A program made the position numbers and the translations under genes. Under the pieces are notes generated by a model that did no database searches, had not been told where the DNA came from, and was given only the letters and a program-made list of their open reading frames with translations. DNA of 64,000 nt from Talinum fruticosum (Eukaryota > Streptophyta > Magnoliopsida > Caryophyllales > Talinaceae). Positions 34,230 to 45,391 of the stretch are shown piece by piece (the first letter of the stretch is position 1; the number at the start of each line of letters is the position of its first letter). The DNA lies in NCBI GenBank assembly GCA_021018815.1, contig JAITYX010000040.1, positions 4,766,501 to 4,830,500 on the forward strand. Reading direction: 5' to 3'.

Positions 34230-35380
34230 CTGTCAACTCGGTGATTAGAGGTTTTGAATGAGTTTCATTGCTTCTTCCATGGGCTTTTGCGACTCTCGAC
34301 CATTTTTCTTTGCTCTTCCATGGCCTTTTGATGACTCTCGGTTAGTTTTCTTTGCTCTTCCATGGCTTTTTGATGACTCTCAGTTAATTTTCTTTGCTAA
34401 TCAACTTGTTCTTGGGTTGATTGAAGTTGTGATTGTAGTTGAGAATAAGCCGAGGAATTGTAGGTAGCACTCGTAGAGGATGTCGAGGCAGTAGGCTTCT
34501 CGTAGAACATTGTTGCGGAATTACCCAATCTATAGATGGTTGGTTTTTACCCCACCCACCCGACACCTCATAGTAGAGGGTCTCTGCCTCTATTGTCCCC
34601 TCCTAAATGCCACGCTCGGCTCTAATCGCTTCATATTTTTCCATTTGGACTGCGAGATCTACGATTGAGACTCGACCCTTGGCTATGTAATGTTCCTACT
34701 TTTGGGCCTTCTGTCCTATTCTTGAAGCATTGGGCAGATTTTTTTGAAATTCAGTACTTCTTAGCCCCTTCAACCTCTCTCGCCCTCATCCGACAACCAA
34801 GTTATTGGTTTATCATCGAGCCTTTTTCCAGCCTTGCTCGCTAAGTTCCTCAATTTTTTACCAACTTTCTTCTTCCACTCTGCATATAGTTCTTGAGAAA
34901 GTTCTGGAGCCCAAGTATACTTTCCCTATTTTACACAAATATTATCAAACATAAATTGAAAATATTAAAAACTACTCATATATATCCAATTGTATTTAAG
35001 CTTTTTACCGCAAAAGTCCTCCACAAAAGTCGTTAACTCTTCTTTAGGGAGATTTGATAAACATGTGCACTGGCCATTATAGAAACTCTTGATATCATCC
35101 GATATAGCTTGTGACAACTTCGACTTAGTGAACCTACAATAAAATTATTAAGTTAAAAGTACCCAAAGAATACGAAAAATAAACCAAATTACCGATACAT
35201 ACCACCGCTTATCATCATCCTTTGCCAAAACTCTTTTCCTGCAAGCTGCCCCTTGTTGTGACCTATCTCCCTATGATAATGATGATTGAGCCTGGACTAT
35301 AGGTTGATCGGCCCCAACATTGGAATCGGAACCGAAGTAGGCGCACCATGATTTAGCGCAAAACCTTTTGTTCGAGGCAT
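34230..35380 (-). pseudogene. CACTA 2 second protein (TNPA / Transposase_24-like), decayed
   Basis: The start ATG at 35380 gives MPRTKGFALNHGAPTS. Then come a Ser/Gln-rich part, the piece LSQAISDDIKSFYNGQCTC (35130-35060), and WAPELSQELYAEWKKKVGKK (34915-34855) after a probable intron. Next are the phrase KAQKVGTLHSQGSSLNRRSR and a C-terminal array of 14-residue units, KAMEEQRKLTESHQ, encoded by 42-bp tandem DNA repeats (34258-34400). The layout resembles the accessory DNA-binding proteins of plant CACTA elements (Pfam 'Plant transposase Ptta/En/Spm', from memory). Stops and frameshifts break it. Confidence 0.55.
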
Positions 35381-35489
35381 ACTTGTATATACAACGAATA
35401 ATGTCATGGAAAGAAGATTTAAGTATATATATTCAAAAATAAATTAATATACACAAAAAATCAAAACATAAATCAAAATCATAACATAG

Positions 35490-35830
35490 ATCGTTTTGTT
35501 ATCAATGTCACGAGATTACAATATTACTTCAAAAATCATCATCATTAGCCACAATGTCATCATCAATGTCATTATACAATAAAAGACTGTCATCATCCGC
35601 CTCCCTTCAAAATTATCATCCTCGTTTTCAGCATTGAAATTGTCTTCATTAACTTCCTCTTCACTTATGTCCTCAAGTTGTCGGCAGCATTTCCCTTAGT
35701 TCTCCAAGTACAATCTATAAAGATCGGATGAATGATGTCTATGGTAAAATAATTCACCCGGACATTATGCGCCACATCTTTATAATAGTACCTAGAGAAC
35801 ATATAGAAATTGTCGCCTTAAATATGTCAA
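35490..35830 (-). pseudogene. CACTA 2 transposase (TNPD) C-terminal remnant
   Basis: The minus-strand reading gives GDNFYMFSRYYYKDVAHNVR (from 35830) and later an acidic tail (ISEEEVNEDNFNAENEDD, then DDSLLLYNDIDDDIVANDDD in another frame) ending just before the second gene. An acidic C-terminus upstream of the TNPA-type gene fits the usual TNPD then TNPA order. The catalytic domain is not visible, so the assignment is tentative. Confidence 0.35.
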
Positions 35831-35839
35831 AGTGTATGC

Positions 35840-38280
35840 AAGGATTTAGTAACTACACTACCTAATACCATATGATTCTTAAACTGTCCAACACGGACAA
35901 TTCAAAAACTTGTACATAACAAAGTATTATATCAATACCATACACATGAGAATGTGTATAACTTGCCAATATATCTTCTTATGTACAAATTTTTGAACGG
36001 ATTTTCTAAGCTTTATGAAATGCATATATATATATATATAGCTACCATTTAAAATTTTTAGACGTTTGGTATTTTAACTTTTAGTAAACTTAGCTATATT
36101 TTATTAATAACAGATGATTAAAAAGTTAAAATGATAATAAAAGGCTCAATAGCTTACATAATATAGTAAGAAAAGGCTACCATTGTTCATAGGTACGTTT
36201 ACATGAAACTTTGGGCCCAACTAATACGAAAATCATGTGACATACAAACAATAAAACTAATCGGGGAGGGAGAGAGACAAACACCCGAATTCTCAAGCTT
36301 CAAACGACAAGAAAGAGGGAAAAGGTGAAGCTTCAAACTAATCAGGAGCCCTTCATTAATGAAGCATATATTAGGTGGTATTATTATGTGCATCGAAAAT
36401 ATTGTGAGCATTTTCAGAATATGAGATCTTACGAACGAAGTAGAAGCAAAGAGGAGATCGTCTGCTGGACCTACTTGTCAAATGCTCTTGACTATCAACC
36501 GAGGCTCTATCCACATCTACCTGCCCAATAAAGTTTGCACAAGCAAAAAGGGCACATGTGATCGAGTGGCTGCAAAGTGCAAGTAAAATATTTCCCAAAA
36601 TATGAAATTGTATGAGGGAGAAAGCAAAAGCAACTTTAGGTGCAGGTTTCCTAATTTCTTTATAGATAACTCCTAGATAGTGATACATCGTAGTTTATGG
36701 TTGGACCAACCTCTTGTCATTTCTCTCCATGTAATTAATTAATTTGCATATCGATCTCATAATAATTTATTTATAAAAAAAAAAAAAATACCTGGGTAGG
36801 GCAAGGGCAAGGGCAGGGGAAGTGAAAGCCATTGATGTTTAGGCCTATATGCTCAACATGAAAGTGGAATTAGCTGAGCTTTTGGTTTCAATCACATCTA
36901 TAAGCCTCCTTTAGCAAATACAAATTTGTTTGGTTGTCTGTTTGGCTTCACTTTGGAAATATTTATTTTACATATCTCGCTTTCTTCACCTTCTTATGCT
37001 TATTGAGTGTCGGTTAGTGTCCGATACGTGGAATGTTGTGAGCATTTATTCTATTCAACCGCTCTTCTCTCTCTTTTACCAAATACAAATACAAATACTA
37101 TTTTTGTGATATATAACCTGATTTTATACTTGTCAAACTATTGTCAAACTTGTCAAACTTGTCAAACCGATTTTTGTGATATATAACCAAATACAAATAC
37201 GCCTAATAAACTTGTCAAACCGCTTAGAAGGTCTAAGAGACCTTTTCAACAGATTGTGCTTTTCACAGCTATAAAATTTCAGTCAGGAGGTTTGACTACA
37301 ATACCGGATGTCGGGCCAAAAAAGAGGGTGAAGACTAATTGCCGATGATGATCATATTGCAATTTCAAGCACAATTTCAAGCACAATGTCCATAAATATA
37401 AGCATAGGCGGATCAATTGCCATTGATGATCACACGGACTTGGAACTCCAAGTTGCACAATTGCAGACACAAAATCTCATTGATAATTGCAGCGTTAGCA
37501 TCTAATGTCAATCTAGACTTAAGTTACCTATGGCATACAACTTACATTGTTTAAAGTTCTTATCAATTACAACTAACTTAAACTCGCTCCTTAATGCTCT
37601 TTTATAGATTTTTTGCAACTACTTACAACTCCATAAAGGCACAATAAACTCTACAAAGAGGAGTATTGGAAATTCAAAAGTTGTGATTGTACGTTCCGTG
37701 TAGGTTAAGCTATCGGATTAATATGTGGGAGTTTTTAAAAATTTATAGGAACTTCATTTCCCTGTCGATCGATATATTAATTTAGGAACTAGCAATCGCA
37801 GCTAGGTCTCTAAGCTTATCTTGCATCATCGGTTGACAAGAGTGACTTTAATCAGTGCAAATAATCCAACATTACAAAGAACTAATCGCTTCATTGCTCG
37901 AGCTTATAGCGCTAAAAAATTCATACTTTCGGAACTTTCAAGTTAAAATGGCATAATAATGGCTAAATCGAAGCCTCAAATCCCGATTCTCAAAAACTAT
38001 TTGTAGCTCTCCTAGGAAAATCTCAAGAAAGGGAGACCGAGAGTAGATGCACGAAGCCGGGACAGGACAAGTGTACACAATATTTTAGACTCAATGCGGA
38101 ATTTCCACTCGCGGTAATGAAAATCAAACCAACATCAACGCTAAACTAGTCCCTACACGAAAGAATAGAAATTATGGAAAATTTACAGATTTGGAGAACC
38201 AAATGTTAAATTTCAATAAACAAAAACATACCCGAAAATTAAAATTGCTTCCAAGTGTTATGCTCAGGAGGTCGGGAATG
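35840..38280. other. CACTA 2 interior without recognised genes
   Basis: A short (AT)n at 36028, a poly-A tract at 36775, short tandem pieces at 37070-37230 (CAAATACAAATA, GTCAAACTTGTCAAACTT) and at 37360-37390. ORFs such as 36325-36531 (+) and 36371-36688 (-) show no family I know. The GC-rich block 38280-38670, just inside the right subterminal repeats, is where a 5' untranslated exon would lie for the minus-strand genes. Confidence 0.4.
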
Positions 38281-38937
38281 TGAGGGAGCTAGGGGAACCA
38301 CGAACAGAATTGGCGGCAGCAGTAAACGCCGGCAGAGAGTGGCGGATCGGGAGGAGGTCAGGAGGCGAGATTTCGGGGCAACGACGGCTGGGCAAGAGAC
38401 TTAGAGAGAGAGAGTGACGGTGAACAGCCGCTCGAGACGAACGAAGACGTCGCCCAAACGAGATCGAAGCGAAGCGAGCTTCGTGTTTAGGGCGAGGAAT
38501 ATGCAGTGACCGAAGAAACCGGCGCCGGATGGGAGCAAAGACGCCGGTGCTAGAGAGGAGAGAAGACGTCGCTGCAGGAGAGGAGTGCAGGTGGCTTGGC
38601 GTTTAGGGGGAGGGATAGGAGGGAGAGAGTTAGGGATTGAAAATTGGAGTCCCGTGAAGGGGAAAGTCATCCTTAGTTGTTAGAATTAGTCAACCTTATT
38701 GTCGGACCTAATAATCGGACGCCAATTAGAGTCGGAATTTTAATCCGACTCTAAATTCGGACACCATTTAGCGTCGGAATCTAATCCGACTCTAAAATTT
38801 GATGCTAGTAGAGTCCATTTTTAATTTTTAACTCAAATAGTGTCTCTTATAAGTTCCGACGCTAATTTCGTTAGTATTAGAGTCGAATTTTGTTGTGGTC
38901 TCTAAATTCGACGCTAATCGCGAGTTTTTTTGTAGTG

Positions 38938-39170
38938 GGGTTTGTCCGAACCTTGACCGCTCTTGGGTCCGAGACTCGCCTTAAGTGTCTAAACCTTAAC
39001 CAATGTTGGGCCTGAAGCTTAAATGGGGTGTGTGTGAACCTTGACCAATGTTCGGCTCGAAGCTTAAATTAGTTGTGTCCGAACCTTGACATCCGATGGG
39101 CTTGAAGCTCGAACAGGGTTGTGTAAACCTTGACCGCTATCGGGCTCGAAGCATGACTTCTCTCCATTTC
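38938..39170. repeat. Tandem CCGAACCTTGACC repeats, right part
   Basis: Continuation of the array at 32990-33506: for example TGTCCGAACCTTGACATCC and TTGGGCCTGAAGCTTAA units of about 45-50 bases. The GGG at its left edge is the second copy of the CACTA target duplication. Confidence 0.7.
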
Positions 39171-40379
39171 CGTCGTAATAGGGACAGCTTGCTTATCTTT
39201 ATGAAGAAATTCTTGCCTAGACTTGGTGGTTAGATGACCGGAAATCTAGGGAATGCTTGCTGGAAAATATGATATTCCATGAGGTTATTATCTCATTCTA
39301 TATTTGAGCTTCTTAGTCCATGTGCTAATAGCTCCTTCATTTGTATGGTAGAAGATTTGTGTCTTCACTTGAGTATTCTTGGAGTTGTATGATCCTTTCG
39401 ATAATGAGCCCCCACGTTCTTCTTGGGTGCTTGAGTCTAGCTCTTCTCGAATGTTGGAGAGACAATAAACTTCGACAACCTTGGTTGAATTTCTTTGAAA
39501 GTGGCGGTGATGGTGTCGGTGACCTTCTTGATGCGGATCCGATGCTTGATGCTCGGATGATTGAATAATTCCTTGTAGGGTGCTTTGTTATTAATTTTTG
39601 TATTTTGAGGAGTTTAACTCATGCAAAGGAGATGAATGCATAAATCTATTCTAAGAACAAATGCATTCTTTTATTTAGATGATGCAAAAAGTTCAAAAAG
39701 ACAAAGACAACAATTACACTTTAGCCCCAACTCCCCAATGTAAAGCCTAAAGTAAGGTAAGATGCTCGAACCGCAATTTATTGCTGCTGGCGGTGACCGT
39801 GATCGTGACAATTTAGTGCTTGATGAAAATAGCATGCTTCCCAATTGATTTCCACTCCATCGGATAGGGGAAAGTGGCTTTGAATTTAGGAATTGGAAAT
39901 TGGGTTCAAGATTAGGATTGAGGTCAAACCTCATAGGCTTCTTACGTATCCACTAAAGTGGAAATTAGGCCTTCGTATTTCAAAAGGGAGGTACAATATG
40001 AACATACAATGTATATGAAAAACGGGAAAAGGTGTTTTTTGTTATTTTGGAAGATAGGAAAAGGAAATAAACATACAACGTATATAGAAATGGGGAAAAG
40101 CAAGCTTTATTAGCATCCATGATAAGTGATGGGCTGATTGGATGATCTTCTAGTCGATTGAAGCTTGTTTTTCTTCCATGAGCATGCCAAGCATCTCCGA
40201 GTGTTTTGAAGTCCATAATAGGCAAGAACTTCAAGTACCGATGATATGAAGGTTTCAGGTTCTTCATGATGATTCAACCTGGTCCTTTTTGAGATGATCG
40301 ATCGATCATGTGGGCTTCTTTTGCTATCCAACGAATAAGACGTCGGTGAAGGTTTCTTAGTCTCCTTGCTTGATCAACT
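39171..40379. other. TAT-like copy 2 internal spacer
   Basis: Sequence between gag and the 3' tandem repeats where a full element would hold protease, RT, RNase H and integrase. The six short ORFs here (39341-39568 +, 39671-39934 -, 39980-40331 - and others) contain none of those motifs. Confidence 0.5.
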
Positions 40380-40633
40380 CTAGATCCCGAACAGTGACTC
40401 GGTAGATCACTATTGTAAGAGTATTGATGAAGGAAGTCCCGACAAATATCCTTCTAGTTTGGGACCTTATGTGGGTCAACAGTGTTGTACCATTTCAAGA
40501 CGTCTTCATCAAACGTCCATGGGAAAATGACATGCTATGTGTCCTCCAAGTACATTCTTAGAGTCATTGCCCCTACAAAGCTCCTCACATGCTGTTGAGG
40601 GTTTTCAATCCCGTGGAACTTAAGGTAAGGCAT
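40380..40633 (-). pseudogene. TAT-like gag core remnant, copy 2
   Basis: From ATG at 40633 the minus strand reads MPYLKFHGIENPQQHVRSFV, then GAMTLRMYLEDT, a stop, FPWTFDEDVLKWYNTVDPHK, another stop at a Trp position, and KDICRDFLHQYSYNSDLP. This is the core of the retrotransposon gag family: the conserved G..NP..H, the WY of the middle helix, and the F..QY. Two in-frame stops make it non-functional as it stands. Copy 1 has the same region at 19539-19763. Confidence 0.7.
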
Positions 40634-41339
40634 GGTGAATTTTGGGGGTAGCTTGCCTTTAGGTATTGAAGTGAATCCCTTGGCGAGTTAATACTTTTTG
40701 AACATTGATGACTCCCGTAACATCTTCCGCATCCGATCTATTCGTGGATCAGATTGAGGTTGGCATTCAAGACGAGATCCTCCTACATTTGATTTCTTCT
40801 CCGATTCTTTGCGTATGAGATTGAGGGTTTTAGATATAGACTTTATCTTTTTATCCTAAGCATCAATATTAGCTTGAACTTTTGCAGCCAAATCACTAAT
40901 CAAGGTCATGATGGGAGTTTGTTCTGGCTGGTTGCCAATTTTTGTAGGAGGATTGTGTTTGGACCTTCGATGATGTACTGGTGTCACAAGTAAAGATGTC
41001 GAACGCATTGGTGGGGTACGTACTATTGTGGGACGCACAAGTGTTGGTCATGCCAGTGTAGAAGTAGACTTCTTGTTCCTTAGCCTCTTTGAGCCGGGAT
41101 TCCGGATTTGAGTTGTATTACCTATCTTATATTCCAAAAGAGTACGCTCGAGTTTGGCTCGTGGAAGATTTTAGGGAGATGAGGCTTAAGTGCTAGACCA
41201 CTGAGCAATGACTAATCCTAGGATAAAAGAAAATTATATGCTCATTTATTTTGATGCACATAAAGAATGCAGTTTACTAAAGTCAAATGCAATGATACAA
41301 ATCGAGTTCCTTAGATTGAGATGAATTAGATTTAGCTAA

Positions 41340-42080
41340 ATGCAAACAAGACTCTCCTAAGTAGAGATGAATTTAATTTTAGCTAAGCAAAGACTCACTT
41401 AACTAGAGATGAATGCAAACAATGACTCACCTAATTTGAGATGAATTTTAGTTTCGCTAAACGAAAGACTTTCCTAATTAGAGATGAATTTAATTTTTGC
41501 TAATGCAAGAATAAAATGAATTAACACCTTAATTGGGATGAATTTATTTTTGGCTAATGAAAAATAAAATGCAAATGCGGACTCAAGTAATTTGCTAATG
41601 CAAAATGAACTCACTTATTTTAGATAAAATTTGACAATGGCTAAATGAAAAGAAATACAAATATGGACTCACCTATTTTGAGATGAAATTTATTTTTGGC
41701 TAATGCAAAATGAAATGCAAGACTGGACTCGTCTAATTTGAGATGATTTTGATTTTTGCTAAATGCAAAAAAAGAAATGTAAATATGGACTCGCCAATTT
41801 TGAAATGAAATTTATTTTTGGCTAATGCAAAATGAAATGTAAGATTGGACTCATCTAATTTGAGATTACTATGACTTTTGCTAAATACAAAAAAGAATGC
41901 AAATATTGACCCAACTATTTTGAGATGAAATTTATTTTTGCTAATGAAAGACTGGACTTACCTATTTGAGATGAAATTTGACTTTGACTATATTATAAAA
42001 ATGTTATTATTCGACCAACGTAAGAATCGAAAGTACTTTTGGACTTTTGGATAAAATGCACAAATGGATTGACTCAAAAA
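41340..42080. repeat. Minisatellite-like leader repeats of TAT copy 2
   Basis: Units of about 60-62 bases in the right half (starts near 41664, 41725, 41787, 41846 and 41907), each TGGACTCxxCTAATTTTGAGATG, then TTTATTTTTGGCTAATGC, then AAAATGAAATGCAAGA. Units are shorter (about 43 bases) in the left half. The same array occurs in copy 1. It lies between gag and the PBS; the flanks 40640-41340 and 42080-42607 hold no gene. Confidence 0.75.
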
Positions 42081-42607
42081 GATTTATTTTTTTATTTTTA
42101 TTTTTATTTTTGATCCCATGCAAGGATTATTCAGCCTTCATCACCTATCCATAAAGGCTCACAAGTAGAAGATTAAATCAAAAAAGCAACCACACTATTC
42201 CAAGCATGCAAATGAAGGCAAGGTGACACCTAATGGTCAAAAGATCCATGGTCAAAAGAGGTTCGGACTCAGTAGGATACATGGTGACTCATAGTATGAG
42301 GATTTGATCTTCCGTGTGCGGCACGATAAGAAAGAATGCCACAATCCTCGGTGCCACTCGGTAAACCAGGAGTGCATGGTATGAGGTAGGTATCGAACCC
42401 GTTTGTAATCAAGCCTAGTTGGGCCCGCCTGGGATGCAGTAGGAGCCGCTTACCGAAGTGTTAATAGGGGGTAAATAAATTTGTCCTGTGGTCTAATAAC
42501 ATAAATGAACTATATTCAAGGGTTTCTAAATGCAAGATGCCTAATGCAAATAGATTATGAAACTCACTACCCAAATTTTCAAGTTTCGCCCTCTTAATAA
42601 GTGATTA

Positions 42608-42625
42608 TCCCCGGTGGAGTCACCA
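42608..42625 (-). other. PBS of TAT-like copy 2
   Basis: The minus strand reads TGGTGACTCCACCGGGGA, one base after the LTR end ...TTCATACA. The pattern matches TAT/Ogre-type primer sites (tRNA-Arg type, from memory). Confidence 0.65.
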
Positions 42626-42707
42626 CTGTATGAACCACGTCCGATATTACTTGCCCGGGACTAGACTGAGCTTCCCCACAAATTGTTGGCATTTTAGAAA
42701 GCTTAAA

Positions 42708-44260
42708 TGAAGACTCGGAATTTGCATGCATATCATTCCGAGTACTATCAAGGAATCAGGTACAAACTTTATATATTGTAAGTTTTGATTTCAAGTCATT
42801 CTAAGTGCTATAGAAACTTTTCTAAGTGCTATAGAAACTTTTCTAAGTGGTATAGAACCTTTTCGAGTGTTATAGAAACTATTACATATGTTTTCATTTG
42901 ATTCGACTGACTCAGAAAGCATACTCTTGCTCATCATTTCACATTTGTAGTTCTAAGTCACTCGGACAACACTCAAATTTATCGCATGTTCAAACATTCG
43001 CTCTAACACGTTTAAACTTAGGTATGACTTCATATTCTAAGTTCAAGTGAATTACGGTGTTAATTCATCTCTTTAAGTCAACTTGTTTTGTTTAAACTAT
43101 ATTTGTCTAGATCAAGTATTCTTACTCGATATTCTTTATCTAACTTTATCTTTCTCTAGATCGACTCGGATGAAATTTCAGTATAATGAATATTAGACTC
43201 GGAAAATTCCACTCTTCCGGGACTCGAGATAATTATGCACTTAATTATCTTAATTAAATTATTACATGTGTGTAATCTTGGACCAAAGTATTTTATACTT
43301 TGAGAACCAAAATTGATTTACTTTTATAGGTTATCTAAACGAGGCTATCCTATTTTTGAATTACAAAAGTAACCTAGCTTCAAGTCGTCAATCACTAGCG
43401 AGATAAGGCTTTTCTACTTCGACCAAGGCCCGGACAATCGTGTCGGGCTTGTTTGTTTCCAAAACTGGAAATTTTCAATGCTAAGCTCAACGGTGGTTTC
43501 CACCCTACTTTTCGATACATTGCCAGTGGATTGGGACATCCTAAGGACTCGAGAGTCGTTGCACAACGTTCACATCTCAACGGATCTTTTCCGAGCCACT
43601 CGGAAGAACCGTTACAACGGTCATAGAGGACTTCTAATCGAAAGTAGTCACAACGGCTAATCTGCTTGGTGATTTATAAATAGAAGCCAACTCTCAAGAC
43701 TTGAAGATTGCTTGGAATCATTGTCAACACACATACTTAAGAAAAAGTCTTTGTATTGATACTCAATCTTCTACTTACAACTCTAACTCGTGCTTAACAT
43801 CTTTCCGAGTTGTAAGGTCTTGTAATCGATCACAAACTTTCATTCTTACTTTCTGAGTAAGGTCCCTTGACTGAGCTGTAAGGGTTATCTCAACTCAATT
43901 GTCCCTAGCTGTAAAGGTTACTTGATTTAGGAAGTACTAGATCGGATAAGGGAACTTCGAGTCTAGGAAAATCTTGTAAGGAATTGTCCAAGGAGCAATT
44001 CGGTGAAGTCTTTCTATTGTATTTTATGGATTCAAAATAGTGGATTTGACTTGGTGCTTAGATTAGCACTGGTCATGGTTTTCTATCCTAAGAGGGTTTC
44101 CCACGTAAATTTTGAGTTCATACTTTTCCGATTCCAATCTAGACTTAGACAGTCTTAAAGTTTGTTTTTAAACTTTAATCTTCCATTTATTGTTAAAATT
44201 TCCTCATCACCCTATTCACCCCCTCTAGGGTGGCTAACTCTCTCCAAGAGCAAACTTTCA
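42708..44260 (+). repeat. Solo LTR of the SIRE-type family
   Basis: A complete LTR of 1553 bases, TGAAGACTCGGAATTT...GAGCAAACTTTCA, flanked by the 5-bp direct repeat TTAAA (42703-42707 and 44261-44265). It has a TATAAATAG box at 43675-43683 and four 21-bp tandem units at 42799-42882. The empty counterpart is in TAT copy 1 (TTTTTTAAAGAATGATTTT around 21530-21550). It arose by LTR-LTR recombination of a full element inserted in the TAT-like 5' LTR. Confidence 0.92.
42799..42882 (+). repeat. Four 21-bp tandem units in the solo LTR U3
   Basis: TTCTAAGTGCTATAGAAACTT occurs twice perfectly, then twice with changes. The other LTRs of the family show the motif once or in degraded form. Confidence 0.85.
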
Positions 44261-45391
44261 TTAAAGAATGATTTAAGGTTTATGAAGATGGTTATGAAAT
44301 GTGCAGATGAACCTTATATTAAGATTTTCGAATTTTTTAAAATTGAGTTAATAACTCGAATTAAGCAATTTTTGAATGGTCTGTTTATTAATTATTTTAT
44401 TTTGGTAATTATTTTAAGAATTTTTGGGAGATTATTTCTTAACTGAAAAGTAGAAATTAGGGTTTCTATTTCTGCCATGAGGCTTTAGGGCCAAACCGGT
44501 GCGAAAACACCGGTTTGGACCGAAGCCCCGCCTCGCTCAACACTTGGTACAGGTGGTAGCTTGGACCCACTGGTAACTAACGCCGACGAGGCGCCAATTC
44601 CGAGATAGTGAATCTAGGCCTCCGGACTGGCTTGACAAATATAAAGCCTTTTCCTTATTGTTCAATAAAAAAAACGAGAAATAGATTTAGAAGAAATAAA
44701 TCAAAAGGAGTCGCAAGTTAGTTTTTAAGAAAGAAAAACTAACAAAAATAAATAAAGTTTACTTTTCCAATCTTAGCATGGGAGAAACTATGACTGAGAA
44801 AGGTTAAAAATGACTCCATCGGTCTTTGAACCAAAAATTGGATTTGGGGGCGAGGGTACGACACATAGGGATTGGTCCTTCAGTCCCGCCCGTCCAAAGA
44901 CGGTCATTACTAGTTCGAGTAGTGAATTTACATAATGTCTAAACACAAGCACACAACATGAAGTACAAAACTAAAAGATTACATAAAAGCGATGAAAGTA
45001 AATACAAGAAAAGCGAGAAAAAAGTAAAAGCAAAAAGAAAAGAAAGCGAAAAACTAAAAGATTACATCACGCGGAGAGAAATCAAAAGCGATAAAATTTT
45101 TCTCCACAATACGGAAAGCGATAAAAAACACATAAATAAACAAATAAACCATTTTGAAAGTCTGGATTGGTGCTTTCAGGTTATTCCACTTGCTAATCTG
45201 GATCTCGAATCTGGATTTGGTGAAGCGACAATGGTGAGTAGAGAGAGGTGTTTTGTATATTTTTATAGAGGTAAATAGGTACAATGGTCAATGATGGAGC
45301 TCTCGAGTTTAGATGTGGTATGAATAGTGACTAGAATATGTGTAGGCTGGAAAGAGACTAAGAGGTCATAATACGGATGGGAGTATTCAAT

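Larger units (their letters stand above)
33507..38937 (-). mobile_element. CACTA (En/Spm-type) transposon 2
   Basis: The ends are CACTACAGATAAAA (33507) and, on the other strand, CACTACAAAAAAACTC (from 38937), with the 3-bp duplication GGG on both sides (33504-33506 and 38938-38940). About 400 bases at the left end and 250 at the right are packed with TTAGCGTCGGAT / ATCCGACGCTAA in both orientations. These are subterminal repeats, the expected binding sites for the element's own TNPA-type protein. Transposase-related coding remnants lie on the minus strand (34230-35830). Joining the flanks restores the tandem CCGAACCTTGACC array. Length 5431 bases. Confidence 0.9.
31160..45391 (-). mobile_element. 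TAT-like Gypsy element, copy 2, gag-only (non-autonomous?)
   Basis: Minus orientation: 5' LTR (45391 to 42627, outer part cut), PBS (42625-42608), repeat-bearing leader, gag remnant (40633-40380), internal spacer, 40-50-bp tandem repeats, and 3' LTR (32835 to about 31160). The two LTRs share, in order, AAGATTTTCGAATTTT, the ATGAGGCTTTAGG stretch, and the block with GGGAGTATTC. Excluding the CACTA element (33507-38937), the internal part is only about 4.4 kb. I see no protease, RT or integrase in it, so it looks like a gag-only derivative that would rely on an autonomous partner. Confidence 0.6.
42627..45391 (-). repeat. 5' LTR of TAT-like copy 2, outer part cut
   Basis: It begins (plus) TGTATGAACC next to the PBS, is interrupted by the solo SIRE LTR at 42708-44260, and resumes with GAATGATTTAAGG. 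It aligns with the 3' LTR through GGGAGTATTC near 45385, where a Tekay-type LTR takes over, so the U3 start and TATA region are lost. Confidence 0.6.
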
